This document shows, in pieces, positions 53,632-62,387 of a DNA stretch of 64,000 nucleotides. The first letter of the stretch is position 1, and every line of letters begins with the position of its first letter. The stretch lies in assembly GCF_009711225.1 (NCBI RefSeq), contig NZ_WMIE01000006.1, positions 62,001 to 126,000 of the forward strand, read 5' to 3'. The position numbers and the translations under genes were made by a program. This DNA comes from Paracoccus aestuariivivens (GTDB lineage: Bacteria; Pseudomonadota; Alphaproteobacteria; Rhodobacterales; Rhodobacteraceae). A model generated the notes under the pieces. That model saw nothing but the letters and a program-made list of their open reading frames with translations. It searched no databases and was not told where the DNA came from.

Positions 53632-54188
53632 TGCGTATCCTGACCATGGCGAAAAGCGGCATTGCCACGCTGTCGATCATCAGCCTTTCCGCGCTGGCCT
53701 TCGCGCCGGCAGCCGAAGCCCGGGGCGGCTTCCACGGCGGGCGGACCGGTGGAATGCATCTGGGCACGGGTGGACACAAGCTGGTTATCCACCAGAAGGC
53801 CAAGGGCAACCACCCTGCCCCCGCCCATCACAAACCGCCCGCGCATGGCGGGCAGCATCCGCATCCCAAGCCCCCCGCCGGACACCGGCCACCACCGCCT
53901 CCGCCGCCGAACCATCATAACGACCACAACCGCCACGATCACCACGACCACCATCACCCGTCCCGTGGTCCGTACTGGCCCGGCTACTGGCATGACGACC
54001 ACGACAACGACCTGCTATGGGGTGCAGTCGCGGCGCTGGCCATCGGCACGATCATCCACAATGCCCCGAAGAACTGTTCCGAGGTGCAGGTGAGAAACCA
54101 CCTGTACAAGCATTGCGGCAATACATGGCTGCAAGCGGCCTATAGCGGGCATCAGCTTGTCTATATCGCGGTGGACGATCCGCGCTGA
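53631..54188 (+). CDS. Exported histidine-rich protein
   Basis: The 185-residue protein has a signal peptide (ISLSALAFAPAAEA) and a central low-complexity stretch dense in His, Pro, Asn and Asp (for example NHHNDHNRHDHHDHHH). A membrane-like helix follows (LLWGAVAALAIGTII), then a cysteine-containing tail (CSEVQV, HCGNTWL). It probably binds divalent metal in the envelope. It shares one base with the upstream gene's stop. It belongs to no family I recognise, and the repeat may have expanded. Confidence 0.7.
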   Translation: MRILTMAKSGIATLSIISLSALAFAPAAEARGGFHGGRTGGMHLGTGGHKLVIHQKAKGNHPAPAHHKPPAHGGQHPHPKPPAGHRPPPPPPPNHHNDHNRHDHHDHHHPSRGPYWPGYWHDDHDNDLLWGAVAALAIGTIIHNAPKNCSEVQVRNHLYKHCGNTWLQAAYSGHQLVYIAVDDPR

Positions 54189-54203
54189 CCGACCGCAAAG
54201 CAA

Positions 54204-54227
54204 AAGCCCCCGCATAAGCGGGGGCTT
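54204..54227. terminator. Bidirectional intrinsic terminator
   Basis: A ten-pair perfect stem (54204-54213 with 54218-54227, loop ATAA) sits between the convergent histidine-rich and csbD genes. On the minus strand it is followed by a T-rich tail (TTTTGCTTT after the stem begins). Confidence 0.85.
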
Positions 54228-54245
54228 GATCTCTGGCGGAAATCC

Positions 54246-54446
54246 TCAGGCACGCTCGCGGACGAAATCATCCATGCGTTTTTCGGCCTCTTCCTTGGTC
54301 CAGCCGTATTTCTCCTGAAGCTTGCCGGCCAGCTTGTCCTTTTTACCGGCAATCTCGGTCAATTCATCGTCGGTCAGATCACCCCATTGCTCTTTGACCG
54401 AGCCCTTGATCTGGTTCCATTTGCCTTCGACAATATCCCAGTTCAT
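54246..54446 (-). CDS. CsbD family stress protein
   Basis: The 66-residue, highly charged protein matches CsbD: MNWDIVEGKWNQIKGSVKEQWGDLTDDELTEIAGKKDKLAGKLQEKYG. Members are stress-induced and of unknown function. GGAGGG precedes the ATG at 54446. It is monocistronic, upstream of a terminator, and divergent from bioB. A dyad GCGGCA-GGT-TGCCGC (54503-54517) lies 57 bases upstream. Confidence 0.9.
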   Translation of the reverse strand: MNWDIVEGKWNQIKGSVKEQWGDLTDDELTEIAGKKDKLAGKLQEKYGWTKEEAEKRMDDFVRERA

Positions 54447-54586
54447 CGCACTACCCTCCAATCGAGTTGCGTTGCGGTTACGGGAAAGGAACGCGACGGC
54501 TTGCGGCAGGTTGCCGCATCTCACACAGACTTTATGACCGCGTTACCAGAGATACGGGACACCTGCGCCAAGATCGAATTTTTAGA

Positions 54587-54596
54587 TTATAGATAA
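54587..54596. promoter_or_regulatory. BioR box 1 (TTATAGATAA)
   Basis: TTATAGATAA matches the BioR consensus TTATMTATAA family, the site bound by the GntR regulator BioR in alphaproteobacteria. It is 163 bases before the ATG at 54750. Confidence 0.75.
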
Positions 54597-54677
54597 TCCA
54601 AAGCGCCGCCGCGGCATGGCGAATGGCGGACATACCCCGAAATTCGCCTGTTTCCAGCATGAATCCTTGGGATCGAA

Positions 54678-54687
54678 TAATAGATAA
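54678..54687. promoter_or_regulatory. BioR box 2 (TAATAGATAA)
   Basis: One mismatch from box 1. Its start is exactly 91 bases after the start of box 1 and 91 bases before box 3. Confidence 0.65.
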
Positions 54688-54749
54688 TTGTCGAAATTGC
54701 GCCTTACGGCGGCTGCATGTCTGCTTCGGACAAAGCAACCGAGGCCGCC

Positions 54750-55682
54750 ATGCAAGACACAGCCAGCATTATCTATAATCTCCCCCTCATGGATCTGCTC
54801 TATCGCGCCCAAAGCACGCATCGGGCGCATTTCGATCCGAACCGCATCCAATGTGCCAAGCTTCTGTCGATCAAAACCGGCGGATGCCCCGAGGATTGCG
54901 CCTATTGCTCGCAATCGGCCCGCAACGGCGCGCAGCTGAGCGCGTCCAAGCTGCTCGAGGTGGAAAGGGTCCTGTCCGAGGCCCGCAAGGCCAAGCAGGC
55001 GGGTGCGACACGTTACTGCATGGGCGCGGCATGGCGCTCGCCCAAGGAACGCGACATGCCCGCCGTGATCGCGATGGTTCAGGGCGTCAAGGCCATGGGT
55101 CTGGAAACCTGCATGACACTGGGGATGCTGGACGACCATCAGGTTCTGCAACTCAAGACGGCGGGGCTGGATTACTACAACCACAATATCGACACCTCCG
55201 AACGCTTCTACCCCACGATCATCACCACCCGCAGCTTCGCCGAACGCATCGAGACCATCGACCGCGTGCGCAATGCGGGGATCAATGTCTGCTCGGGCGG
55301 GATCATCGGCATGGGCGAGACCGCCGAGGACCGGATCGCCATGATCCAGACCCTTGCCGATATGCCCGAGCCTCCGAAATCCATCCCGATCAACATGCTG
55401 ATGCGGATGCCCGACACGCCCTTGGCCGATGTCGCGCCGCTTGACCCGATCGAGATGGTCCGCACCGTCGCCACCACCCGCATCCTTGCGCCCGCCTCAT
55501 ATGTCCGCCTGTCCGCGGGCCGCAGCGAAATGTCGGACGAATTGCAGGCCATGTGCTTTTTCGCCGGAGCCAATTCGATCTTCGTGGGCGACACCCTGCT
55601 GACGGCGGACAACCCCACGGCAACCAAGGACGCGCAGCTTTTCGCAAAGCTTGGCCTGATGGCCGAAGAAGCGCAGCCATGA
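54750..55682 (+). CDS. bioB: Biotin synthase
   Basis: The roughly 310-residue radical-SAM enzyme inserts sulphur into dethiobiotin. It carries the cluster motif [13 protein letters not shown], then [30 protein letters not shown] and the second iron-sulphur region [33 protein letters not shown] prefer ATG 54750 because GAGG lies 5 bases before it; ATG 54717 (11 more residues) is possible. It heads the biotin operon, and its stop overlaps bioF. A BioR-like box lies within codons 7-10. Confidence 0.93.
   Translation: MQDTASIIYNLPLMDLLYRAQSTHRAHFDPNRIQCAKLLSIKTGGCPEDCAYCSQSARNGAQLSASKLLEVERVLSEARKAKQAGATRYCMGAAWRSPKERDMPAVIAMVQGVKAMGLETCMTLGMLDDHQVLQLKTAGLDYYNHNIDTSERFYPTIITTRSFAERIETIDRVRNAGINVCSGGIIGMGETAEDRIAMIQTLADMPEPPKSIPINMLMRMPDTPLADVAPLDPIEMVRTVATTRILAPASYVRLSAGRSEMSDELQAMCFFAGANSIFVGDTLLTADNPTATKDAQLFAKLGLMAEEAQP
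54769..54778. promoter_or_regulatory. BioR box 3 (TTATCTATAA) inside bioB
   Basis: TTATCTATAA is the reverse complement of box 1 and lies inside the bioB reading frame (codons for IIYN). It is exactly 91 bases downstream of box 2. Confidence 0.6.
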
Positions 55683-56812
55683 CGGCGTATCCCCGCCATG
55701 CCGAACGCCTGTCGGTGCTGGGAACGCGCGGGCGCTTGCGCGAACTTGCACCTGCTGCCGGTCTGGATTTCGCCTCGAACGACTATCTGGGGCTGGCGAC
55801 GTCACCCGCGCTGCGCGATGCCGTCACGGACGCAATCCGGCGCGGGGTTCCGGTCGGGGCGACGGGCTCGCGGCTTTTGCGGGGCAACCACCCCGAGCAT
55901 GTCGCCCTGGAGACCATGGCGGCGCAGTTCTTCGGCTCCGAGGCGGCGCTTTATATGGGCGGAGGCTTTCAGGCCAATCAGGCGATTTTCTCGGCCCTGC
56001 CGATGGCGGATGATCTGGTCCTGCATGACGCGCTGATCCATGCCAGCGCACATGAAGGCTTTCGCCTTGGCGCGGCGCGGACGGAAAGCTTTCGCCATAA
56101 CGACGTGGCCGATGCCGAACGGGTTCTGCGGGGCTGGCGTAATTCGGGCGGGCGCGGACGGGTCTGGATCGCGCTTGAGACAATCTATTCGATGCAGGGC
56201 GATTTCGCGCCTTTGGCCGATTTTGCGGCCCTTGCCGCGCGCCATGACGCCGTTCTGGTCCTTGACGAGGCTCATGCCACCGGAGTTTACGGCCCCCTTG
56301 GTCGCGGTTTTGCCGCCGAAATCACCGACTGCCCCGTGATCGCCCTTCACACTTGCGGCAAGGCTTTGGCGGCAAGCGGGGCGCTGGTCTGCGCTGATAG
56401 GGCGGTGATCGACACCTTGGTCAATCGCGCGCGGCCCTTCATTTTCGCGACGGCGCCCTCGCCGCTGATGGCCGTCGCAGCGCGGGCCGCGCTGGAACAT
56501 CTGCAACGCGGTCCCGACTGCATCGCGACAGCCGCCCGACTGCGCGCCCATGCCCATGCCTGCGCCCGCAGGATCGGCTATGACCTGCCCCCCGGCCAGA
56601 TCCTGCCCATCCTGATCCGATCGGATCATGCCGCGCTGGCAGCGGCGCGGAAGCTGCAACGGCAGGACTTCGATGTGCGTGCGATCCGGCCTCCGACCGT
56701 CCCCAAGGGCACCGCGCGGCTGCGTGTATCGATTACCGGCAATCTTGGTCCGGACGATATTTCCGCGCTTTTCACCGCGATCGGCGACCTGAAGCAAAAG
56801 GATTTCCAATGA
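55679..56812 (+). CDS. bioF: 8-amino-7-oxononanoate synthase
   Basis: The 377-residue PLP enzyme joins pimeloyl-ACP and L-alanine. It has [15 protein letters not shown], the PLP region [18 protein letters not shown] and the PLP lysine in [14 protein letters not shown]. The ATG overlaps the bioB stop (ATGA), and the stop overlaps bioD in the same way, so translation is coupled through the operon. Length is normal for BioF. Confidence 0.94.
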   Translation: MTAYPRHAERLSVLGTRGRLRELAPAAGLDFASNDYLGLATSPALRDAVTDAIRRGVPVGATGSRLLRGNHPEHVALETMAAQFFGSEAALYMGGGFQANQAIFSALPMADDLVLHDALIHASAHEGFRLGAARTESFRHNDVADAERVLRGWRNSGGRGRVWIALETIYSMQGDFAPLADFAALAARHDAVLVLDEAHATGVYGPLGRGFAAEITDCPVIALHTCGKALAASGALVCADRAVIDTLVNRARPFIFATAPSPLMAVAARAALEHLQRGPDCIATAARLRAHAHACARRIGYDLPPGQILPILIRSDHAALAAARKLQRQDFDVRAIRPPTVPKGTARLRVSITGNLGPDDISALFTAIGDLKQKDFQ

Positions 56813-57432
56813 GTTCGGCCTTGATCGTCACCGGCACCGATACCGGCATCGGCAAAACCGTCTTTGCAGCGGGCCTGACCCGCGCGCTTGGCGCGACCTA
56901 CTGGAAACCGGTGCAATCGGGCATTGAGGATGAAACCGACAGCCAGACCGTCGCCCGCCTGAGCGGTCGCCCCGTTCTGCCCGAGGGTTATGCGCTGAAA
57001 CGCCCCGCCTCGCCGCATCTATCGGCAGCCGAGGAAGGGATCGAGATCGCCCCCGCGCACCTGCGATTGCCCGATTGCGCGGAACCTTTGGTGATCGAAG
57101 GCGCGGGGGGCGTTCTGGTTCCGCTGCATGAAAATCTGCTGCTCGCGGATCTCATGGCGGTTTGGCGCGCCCCTGCGATCATCGTCGCCCGCACCGGATT
57201 GGGCACGATCAACCACAGCCTGATGACCATCGAGGCCCTGCGCGCGCGCAAGGTGGACATCCTTGGCATCGCCTTTGTCGGTGATGACATGGCCGACAGC
57301 CGCGCCATCATCTGCCGCATCGGGAACGTCCACGATCTGGGCCGCCTGCCCCGCCTGACGGAACTGACGCCCGCCACATTGCAGGCCGCATTCCACAACA
57401 TCGACCTATCCGCCATCCGCGGGGCGCTGTGA
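56809..57432 (+). CDS. bioD: Dethiobiotin synthetase
   Basis: The 207-residue ATP-dependent ligase forms the ureido ring. It has the P-loop VTGTDTGIGKTVFAAGL, YWKPVQSG with the catalytic lysine, and EGAGGVLVPL. It overlaps bioF by ATGA and shares one base with the bioA start (TGATG). Typical length. Confidence 0.94.
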   Translation: MSSALIVTGTDTGIGKTVFAAGLTRALGATYWKPVQSGIEDETDSQTVARLSGRPVLPEGYALKRPASPHLSAAEEGIEIAPAHLRLPDCAEPLVIEGAGGVLVPLHENLLLADLMAVWRAPAIIVARTGLGTINHSLMTIEALRARKVDILGIAFVGDDMADSRAIICRIGNVHDLGRLPRLTELTPATLQAAFHNIDLSAIRGAL

Positions 57433-58715
57433 TGGACGACGCGGGTTTCGAGCGCCGACACATCTGGCATCCCTATAGCGCGATGGACGCGCCCCAGCCC
57501 GTGCATCATGTCGAACGCGCCAAGGGGGTCTGGCTGCATCTGGCGGATGGCAGCAGGATGATCGACGCGATGTCGTCCTGGTGGTGCGCCGCTTACGGCC
57601 ACGCGCCCGATGCTTTGGTTCAGGCGCTCAAATCGCAGGCGGATCTGATGCCACATGTGATGTTCGGCGGGTTGACGCACGCGCCCGCGATCTCGCTGGC
57701 GCGCAAGCTGGTGGCGGTGCTGCCGGACGGGCTGGACCGCGTGTTCTATTCCGACAGCGGGTCCGTCGCGGTCGAGGTCGCGGTCAAGATGGCGGTGCAG
57801 GCGCAGATCGCGGCGGGCCATCCCGCAAGAACCGCGCTTGCCACGGTGCGCGGCGGCTATCACGGCGACACATGGAAAGCGATGAGCCTGTGCGACCCCG
57901 ATACCGGCATGCACAGCCATTTCGGCTTGGCGGTCAGCGCCCAGCATTTCGTCGCCAGACCGCCCATCGCCTTCGACGCGGATTGGCCCGAAGCCTTGGC
58001 GCAGAACGGTCTGGCCGAGGTCGAGGCGCTGTTTTCCCGCCACGGCGACCGCATCGCGGCATTCGTGATCGAGCCGGTGGTGCAGGGCGCGGGCGGCATG
58101 CGCTTTTATCACCCCGCCTATCTGCAAGGCTTGCGCGCTCTGTGCGATCACTACGGGATCCTGCTGATTTTCGACGAGATCGCGACGGGCTTCGGGCGGA
58201 CCGGCAAGGCCTTCGCGATGGATCACGCGCAGATACGGCCCGATATCCTGTGTCTGGGCAAGGCGCTGACCGGCGGCATGATGAGCTTTGCCGCCACCAT
58301 CGCCACCGGCAATGTGGCCGCGATGATCGGGCAAGGCAGTCCTTCGGCCCTGATGCATGGTCCGACCTTCATGGCGAACCCTCTGGCCTGCGCGGTGGCG
58401 GGGGCGGCGGTCGATCTTTGGCAATCGCGCGACTGGTCGGCTGACGCGCGCCGGATCGGGACGCAGCTTCGCGCCGAACTCGGCCCCGTGGCGGAGCATC
58501 CCGATGTCTCGGACCTGCGCGTTCTGGGCGCAATCGGCGTGATCGAGATGCGCGCGCCCCTGCCCATGGCCAAGGTCCATGCCTTCTGCGCGCGGCAAGG
58601 TGTCTGGCTGCGGCCCTTTGGCAGGCTGCTTTACACGATGCCGCCCTTTGTCACCGCGCCCGAGGAAATCTCGCGGATCACGGCAACGATGCGCGCCATT
58701 GCAAGGGGGCTGTGA
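57432..58715 (+). CDS. bioA: Adenosylmethionine-8-amino-7-oxononanoate aminotransferase
   Basis: The 427-residue class III aminotransferase uses SAM as amino donor. It has MSSWWCAAYGHAPD, GGYHGDTWKAMSL, LLIFDEIATGFGRTG and the PLP lysine in LCLGKALTGGMM. ATG at 57432 is favoured over GTG at 57429. It shares one base with bioG. No anomaly. Confidence 0.94.
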   Translation: MDDAGFERRHIWHPYSAMDAPQPVHHVERAKGVWLHLADGSRMIDAMSSWWCAAYGHAPDALVQALKSQADLMPHVMFGGLTHAPAISLARKLVAVLPDGLDRVFYSDSGSVAVEVAVKMAVQAQIAAGHPARTALATVRGGYHGDTWKAMSLCDPDTGMHSHFGLAVSAQHFVARPPIAFDADWPEALAQNGLAEVEALFSRHGDRIAAFVIEPVVQGAGGMRFYHPAYLQGLRALCDHYGILLIFDEIATGFGRTGKAFAMDHAQIRPDILCLGKALTGGMMSFAATIATGNVAAMIGQGSPSALMHGPTFMANPLACAVAGAAVDLWQSRDWSADARRIGTQLRAELGPVAEHPDVSDLRVLGAIGVIEMRAPLPMAKVHAFCARQGVWLRPFGRLLYTMPPFVTAPEEISRITATMRAIARGL

Positions 58716-59320
58716 TGCGCCAGACATGGCTGCGGCGGCAAGGCTCCAGCGACCTCGTTCTGATCTATTCGGGCTGGGCGGTCGGCGCGATGCCGTTCCT
58801 GCACCTTGCCGGAGCAAGCGACGTGCTGGTTCTGGACGATTACCGCGACGAAAACCTGCCCGCCCCGCTTCTCGTGCCCTATGCCCGCATCCGCGTTCTG
58901 GCCTATTCGCTGGGCGTGGCGGTGGCGGCACGACAGCTTGCCGCGCTGCAACCCGATTTCGCGGTGGCGGTGTGCGGATCGCCCTTTGTGGCGAATGACC
59001 GCTTGGGCATCCCGTCCGAAATCTTCGCCCGCACCATGACGGAACTGACGCCCGCAAACCTTGCTCGCTTTGCCCGACGCGCGGGCGCGGCATTGCCGCC
59101 TGACCCCGATCTGGCGGCGCTGGGGCAGGAACTGGGCATGCTGGCCCAGCGGCCCGCTGCGGAAAACCCCCGCTTCGACCATGTTATCGCCAGCCGGAAC
59201 GACCGGATATTTCCCGCAAGCGCCTTGCAATCCGCGTGGGCAGGCCATCGCATCCGCTGGCTGGAAACCGGCCATAACCCCTTTCCGATCTGGCAGGACT
59301 GGCAGGAGATCTTCGCGTGA
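58715..59320 (+). CDS. bioG: Pimeloyl-ACP methyl ester esterase
   Basis: The 201-residue DUF452 alpha/beta-hydrolase hydrolyses pimeloyl-ACP methyl ester in place of BioH. It has LVLIYSGWAVGAMPF, the nucleophile serine in VLAYSLGVAVAAR, and a catalytic histidine in LETGHNPFPI. It starts at ATG 58715 on the bioA stop, and its end overlaps the bioC GTG. BioG is the usual esterase in several alphaproteobacterial biotin operons. Confidence 0.9.
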   Translation: MRQTWLRRQGSSDLVLIYSGWAVGAMPFLHLAGASDVLVLDDYRDENLPAPLLVPYARIRVLAYSLGVAVAARQLAALQPDFAVAVCGSPFVANDRLGIPSEIFARTMTELTPANLARFARRAGAALPPDPDLAALGQELGMLAQRPAAENPRFDHVIASRNDRIFPASALQSAWAGHRIRWLETGHNPFPIWQDWQEIFA

Positions 59321-60078
59321 CCCCTGCCCGCGTCGGCGCGGCCTTCTCGCGCCATCTGCAAAGCTATGCGACCAACGCCCATGCGCAACGCCGGATCGCG
59401 CTGACGCTGGCGCGGGACATGCGGCCCTATGTGCCGCGCCAGCCCCGCATCTTCGAGGCCGGACATGGCTCGGGCTTCCTGACCCGCGCGCTTGTCGCGC
59501 TGGAGCCGCGCGCGCTTTGGCTCAACGATCTTTCCGCGCCGCTGCCCGATCTGGCGTGGGAAACCCCTCCGGCACGGCTGGCGGGCGAGATCACGCGGCT
59601 GGCGTTACCCCAAGGGCTCGATCTGGTCGCCAGCGCCTCGATGCTGCAATGGATCGCCGATCCCGAGGCGCTGATCCGCCGCTTTTGCGCCGTGCTGGAC
59701 ACGGGCGGGGTGCTGGCCGTGTCGGGCTTCGGCCCCGAAAATTTCCCCGAGCTTGCGGCTTTGGGCCTGCCGCCGGGCGCGCCGTCCTATCGCGACAGCG
59801 CCGCGCTGGCCAAGGCACTGCCCGCCGGAATGGAACTTCTGGTCGCCCGCGACGAGGCGATCCGGCTGCATTTCCCCTCGGCGCATGCCCTTTTCACGCA
59901 TCTGCGCGCGACGGGGGTCAACGGGCTGCTGGGCGGACGGATGTCGCCCGCCGCGCTAAGGTCCTTGATGGCGCGGATGGATGGCAGCGGCGATTTGACT
60001 TTGACCTACCGCCCCTCCTATTGCTTGGCCCGCAAATCGGGGCGCGATGACGTTTCCCGCTTGCAGGACGAAAGGTAA
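59317..60078 (+). CDS. bioC: Malonyl-ACP O-methyltransferase
   Basis: The 253-residue SAM-dependent methyltransferase begins at GTG 59317 overlapping the bioG stop (GTGA). It has VGAAFSRHLQSYATNAHAQRRIA, motif I FEAGHGSGFLTRAL, and ASMLQWIADPEALIRRFCAVLDTGGVLAVSGFGP. It makes the methyl ester of malonyl-ACP that starts pimelate synthesis, which BioG later removes. Last biosynthetic gene of the operon. Confidence 0.92.
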   Translation: MTPARVGAAFSRHLQSYATNAHAQRRIALTLARDMRPYVPRQPRIFEAGHGSGFLTRALVALEPRALWLNDLSAPLPDLAWETPPARLAGEITRLALPQGLDLVASASMLQWIADPEALIRRFCAVLDTGGVLAVSGFGPENFPELAALGLPPGAPSYRDSAALAKALPAGMELLVARDEAIRLHFPSAHALFTHLRATGVNGLLGGRMSPAALRSLMARMDGSGDLTLTYRPSYCLARKSGRDDVSRLQDER

Positions 60079-60088
60079 GTCTTGGGTC

Positions 60089-60700
60089 ATGGCGCATATT
60101 CTGTCCCCTGACGTGATCGCGCGTGAACTGACGCGCCGGATCGTGCGCGGCGAATTGCTGGCCGGTGAGAAACTGCGTCAGGACTATATCGCGGCGGAAT
60201 TCGGCGTCAGCCATGTCCCCGTGCGCGAGGCGCTGTTGCGTCTGGTCGCCAAGGGGCTGGCCGTCTCGCAGCCCCATCGCGGCGTGCAGGTCGCGCCGCT
60301 TGATCCCTTGGCGCAAAAGGAACTCAAGCTGATGCGGCTGGCGCTAGAGCCGATGACCCTGCTGCATTCGGTCCCGAACCTGACACCCGACCAGATCCGC
60401 GAGGCCGACGAATTGCGCCACGCCTGTGACCGCGCCGACAATATCTTCGACTGGGAGGAATATAACCGCGCCTTCCACGCCAAGATCTACGAGGGCTGCA
60501 ACATGCCCCGACTGGCCGAGATCGTGGACAATCTGCAAGACGTGGCCGCGCGTTATATCCTGATCCATTACCGCAACCGGTGGCGCCCGAGGATCGACGC
60601 GGACCATCACGGCATCATGGCCTCGATCCGGCGCAGGGATGCGAAAGCGGCGGCGGCGATCCTTGACCGGCACCTGCAAAGGCTGAATCTGGCGATCTGA
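60089..60700 (+). CDS. bioR: GntR-family biotin regulator BioR
   Basis: The 203-residue protein has a winged helix (LRQDYIAAEFGVSHVPVREALLRLVAKGLAVSQPHRGVQVA) and a short FCD domain (EYNRAFHAKIYEGC, DADHHGIMASIRRRDAKAAAAILDRHL). Its place 10 bases after bioC and the BioR boxes before bioB identify it as BioR. BioR represses biotin synthesis in alphaproteobacteria. The ATG at 60089 follows AAAGG. No BioR box is evident before its own gene, so it is probably transcribed with the operon. Confidence 0.9.
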   Translation: MAHILSPDVIARELTRRIVRGELLAGEKLRQDYIAAEFGVSHVPVREALLRLVAKGLAVSQPHRGVQVAPLDPLAQKELKLMRLALEPMTLLHSVPNLTPDQIREADELRHACDRADNIFDWEEYNRAFHAKIYEGCNMPRLAEIVDNLQDVAARYILIHYRNRWRPRIDADHHGIMASIRRRDAKAAAAILDRHLQRLNLAI

Positions 60701-60810
60701 CTTCGGGCTGCCTGCGCAGATGCATCCATAGGCGATTTCGGCGCAAGCGGCCTGAACTTGTGCGGGTCCGAAGCGTTGTCCGCTGCATCCACCATGGAAA
60801 AGGGCATAGT

Positions 60811-62298
60811 ATGAAGCAACGCGTCGACCTGACGAGTGGCCCGATCTATCCGACGCTCTTGCTGTTTGCCCTGCCCACTTTGGGCTCGTCTGTCCTGCAA
60901 TCGGCCAATGGCTCGATCGACGCGGTCTGGGTCGGCAACCTGCTGGGTGAGAATGCCTTGGCCGCGACGACCAACGGCAATCTGGTGATGTTCCTGCTGA
61001 CCGCCTTTGTCTTCGGCTTCGGCATGGCCTCGACCATCCTGATCGGTCAGGCCATCGGTCGCGGCGATCTGCACGGCGCGAAAGAGGTCGTCGGCACCGC
61101 CATCGGCACCTTCGCCCCCGTGGCCGTTCTGGTCGCCATTATCGGCTGGTTCCTTGCGCCGAACCTGCTGGCGTTGCTTGGAACCGGCCCCGAGATCACA
61201 CCCTTGGCGCGGGCCTTCCTGAAAGTGACCTTTCTGGCCATGCCCGCGATCCTGATGCAGACGATGCTGATGATGGCCTTGCGCGGCGCGGGGGATTCCC
61301 TGACGCCGTTGATTTTCATGGCCTTGGCCGTGATGCTGGATATCGTGCTGAATCCGGTCTTCATCCTTGGCACCGGTCCGTTTCCGGCCATGGGGATCGG
61401 AGGCTCGGCCTTTGCCATGGCGGTGGCGAACTATGTCAGCCTTGTCGCGATGGTGCTTTACATCTACCGGCGCAGGCACCCGTTGCGGCTGGCGGGGGCC
61501 GATCTGGCCATGCTGCGCCCCGCGCCGCATATCCTGCGGATGATGTTCGCGAAAGGATTGCCCATCGGTTTGCAGATGGTCGTCGTCTCCAGCGCGATGC
61601 TGGCGATGATGACGCTGGTGAACCGCGAGGGCGTCGATACCACCGCCGCATTCGGCGCGACCCAGCAGCTTTGGACCTATGTGCAGATGCCCGCGATGGC
61701 CCTTGGCGCGGCAGTCAGCGCCATGGCCGCCCAGAATATCGGAGCGGGCCGCTGGGACCGCGTGTCCAAGGTCACGCGCGCGGGCATCGCCCTGAATTTC
61801 CTGCTGACCGGAGGACTGGTTCTGGTTCTCATGATCATGGACCGTCCCGCGCTGGCGCTGTTTCTGGGCGCGGATAGCCCCGCCATCGCCATCGGGCAGC
61901 ACATCGCGCGCCTTGCCAGCTGGGGCTTCATCGCCTTTGGCATCACCATGGTCCTGTTCGGCACGATGCGGGCCAATGGTCAGGTGATCTGGCCGCTGAT
62001 CATTCTGGCGATCTCGCTTTATCCGGTCCGGCTTGGCGTGGCTCTGGGGCTGCGCGATCTGCTGGGCGTCGATGCGCTTTGGCTGAGCTTCCCGATCGCG
62101 ATGCTGTCCACCTTGCTGATGGCGAGTGTGCTGTACCTTCGGGGCGGCTGGCGGCGCAGTTCGGATCTGGCGCATCTGGACGCAAGCGATACCGCCGAAA
62201 TAGCGCCCCTGATCTCGGTCACGACCGAGGCAGGGCCACCGAACAGCCCGCGCAATCCCGCGCTGCCGACCGCTGCGGAAACCCGTCCGGCCGAATGA
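60811..62298 (+). CDS. MATE family multidrug/toxin exporter
   Basis: The 495-residue polytopic protein has about twelve helices and two related halves, with MATE-like segments SIDAVWVGNLLGENALAATTNGN, MALRGAGDSLTPLIFM and ALGAAVSAMAAQNIGAGRWDRVSKV. It exports cationic drugs or metabolites against Na+ or H+. The C terminus (last 45 residues) is hydrophilic and proline/alanine-rich. ATG at 60811 is preceded by AAAGGG. It lies 110 bases behind bioR and is probably separate. Confidence 0.9.
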   Translation: MKQRVDLTSGPIYPTLLLFALPTLGSSVLQSANGSIDAVWVGNLLGENALAATTNGNLVMFLLTAFVFGFGMASTILIGQAIGRGDLHGAKEVVGTAIGTFAPVAVLVAIIGWFLAPNLLALLGTGPEITPLARAFLKVTFLAMPAILMQTMLMMALRGAGDSLTPLIFMALAVMLDIVLNPVFILGTGPFPAMGIGGSAFAMAVANYVSLVAMVLYIYRRRHPLRLAGADLAMLRPAPHILRMMFAKGLPIGLQMVVVSSAMLAMMTLVNREGVDTTAAFGATQQLWTYVQMPAMALGAAVSAMAAQNIGAGRWDRVSKVTRAGIALNFLLTGGLVLVLMIMDRPALALFLGADSPAIAIGQHIARLASWGFIAFGITMVLFGTMRANGQVIWPLIILAISLYPVRLGVALGLRDLLGVDALWLSFPIAMLSTLLMASVLYLRGGWRRSSDLAHLDASDTAEIAPLISVTTEAGPPNSPRNPALPTAAETRPAE

Positions 62299-62387
62299 TG
62301 CTTTTGCCCTTGCCGCGATAAATTTCTCTTGCAGATCAGAGCCGGGCGGATACCCGATGGGCGGCGCACATCAATGAGAGGAAGTCC

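Larger units (their letters stand above)
54447..54749. promoter_or_regulatory. Divergent csbD / bioB control region
   Basis: The 303-base gap is AT-rich compared with the rest. It carries two BioR-like boxes (54587 and 54678), and a third lies just inside bioB (54769). A short palindromic stem is at 54503-54517. No RNA gene or additional coding frame is evident. Confidence 0.6.

Noticed and set aside
54503-54517. GCGGCA-GGT-TGCCGC dyad before csbD, similar to the regulon box
   Set aside because: The spacer is three bases, not five, and the gene context is unrelated. It was left out of the regulon.
60794-60814. Six-codon open frame (MEKGIV) overlapping the MATE start codon, possible leader peptide
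   Set aside because: It is very short, and its AAAGGG is best explained as the ribosome-binding site of the MATE gene. No attenuator structure is seen.
60607-62175. Long antisense frame opposite the MATE gene rich in His, Gln and Arg
   Set aside because: Composition is that of a complement of membrane-protein codons. No recognised domain.
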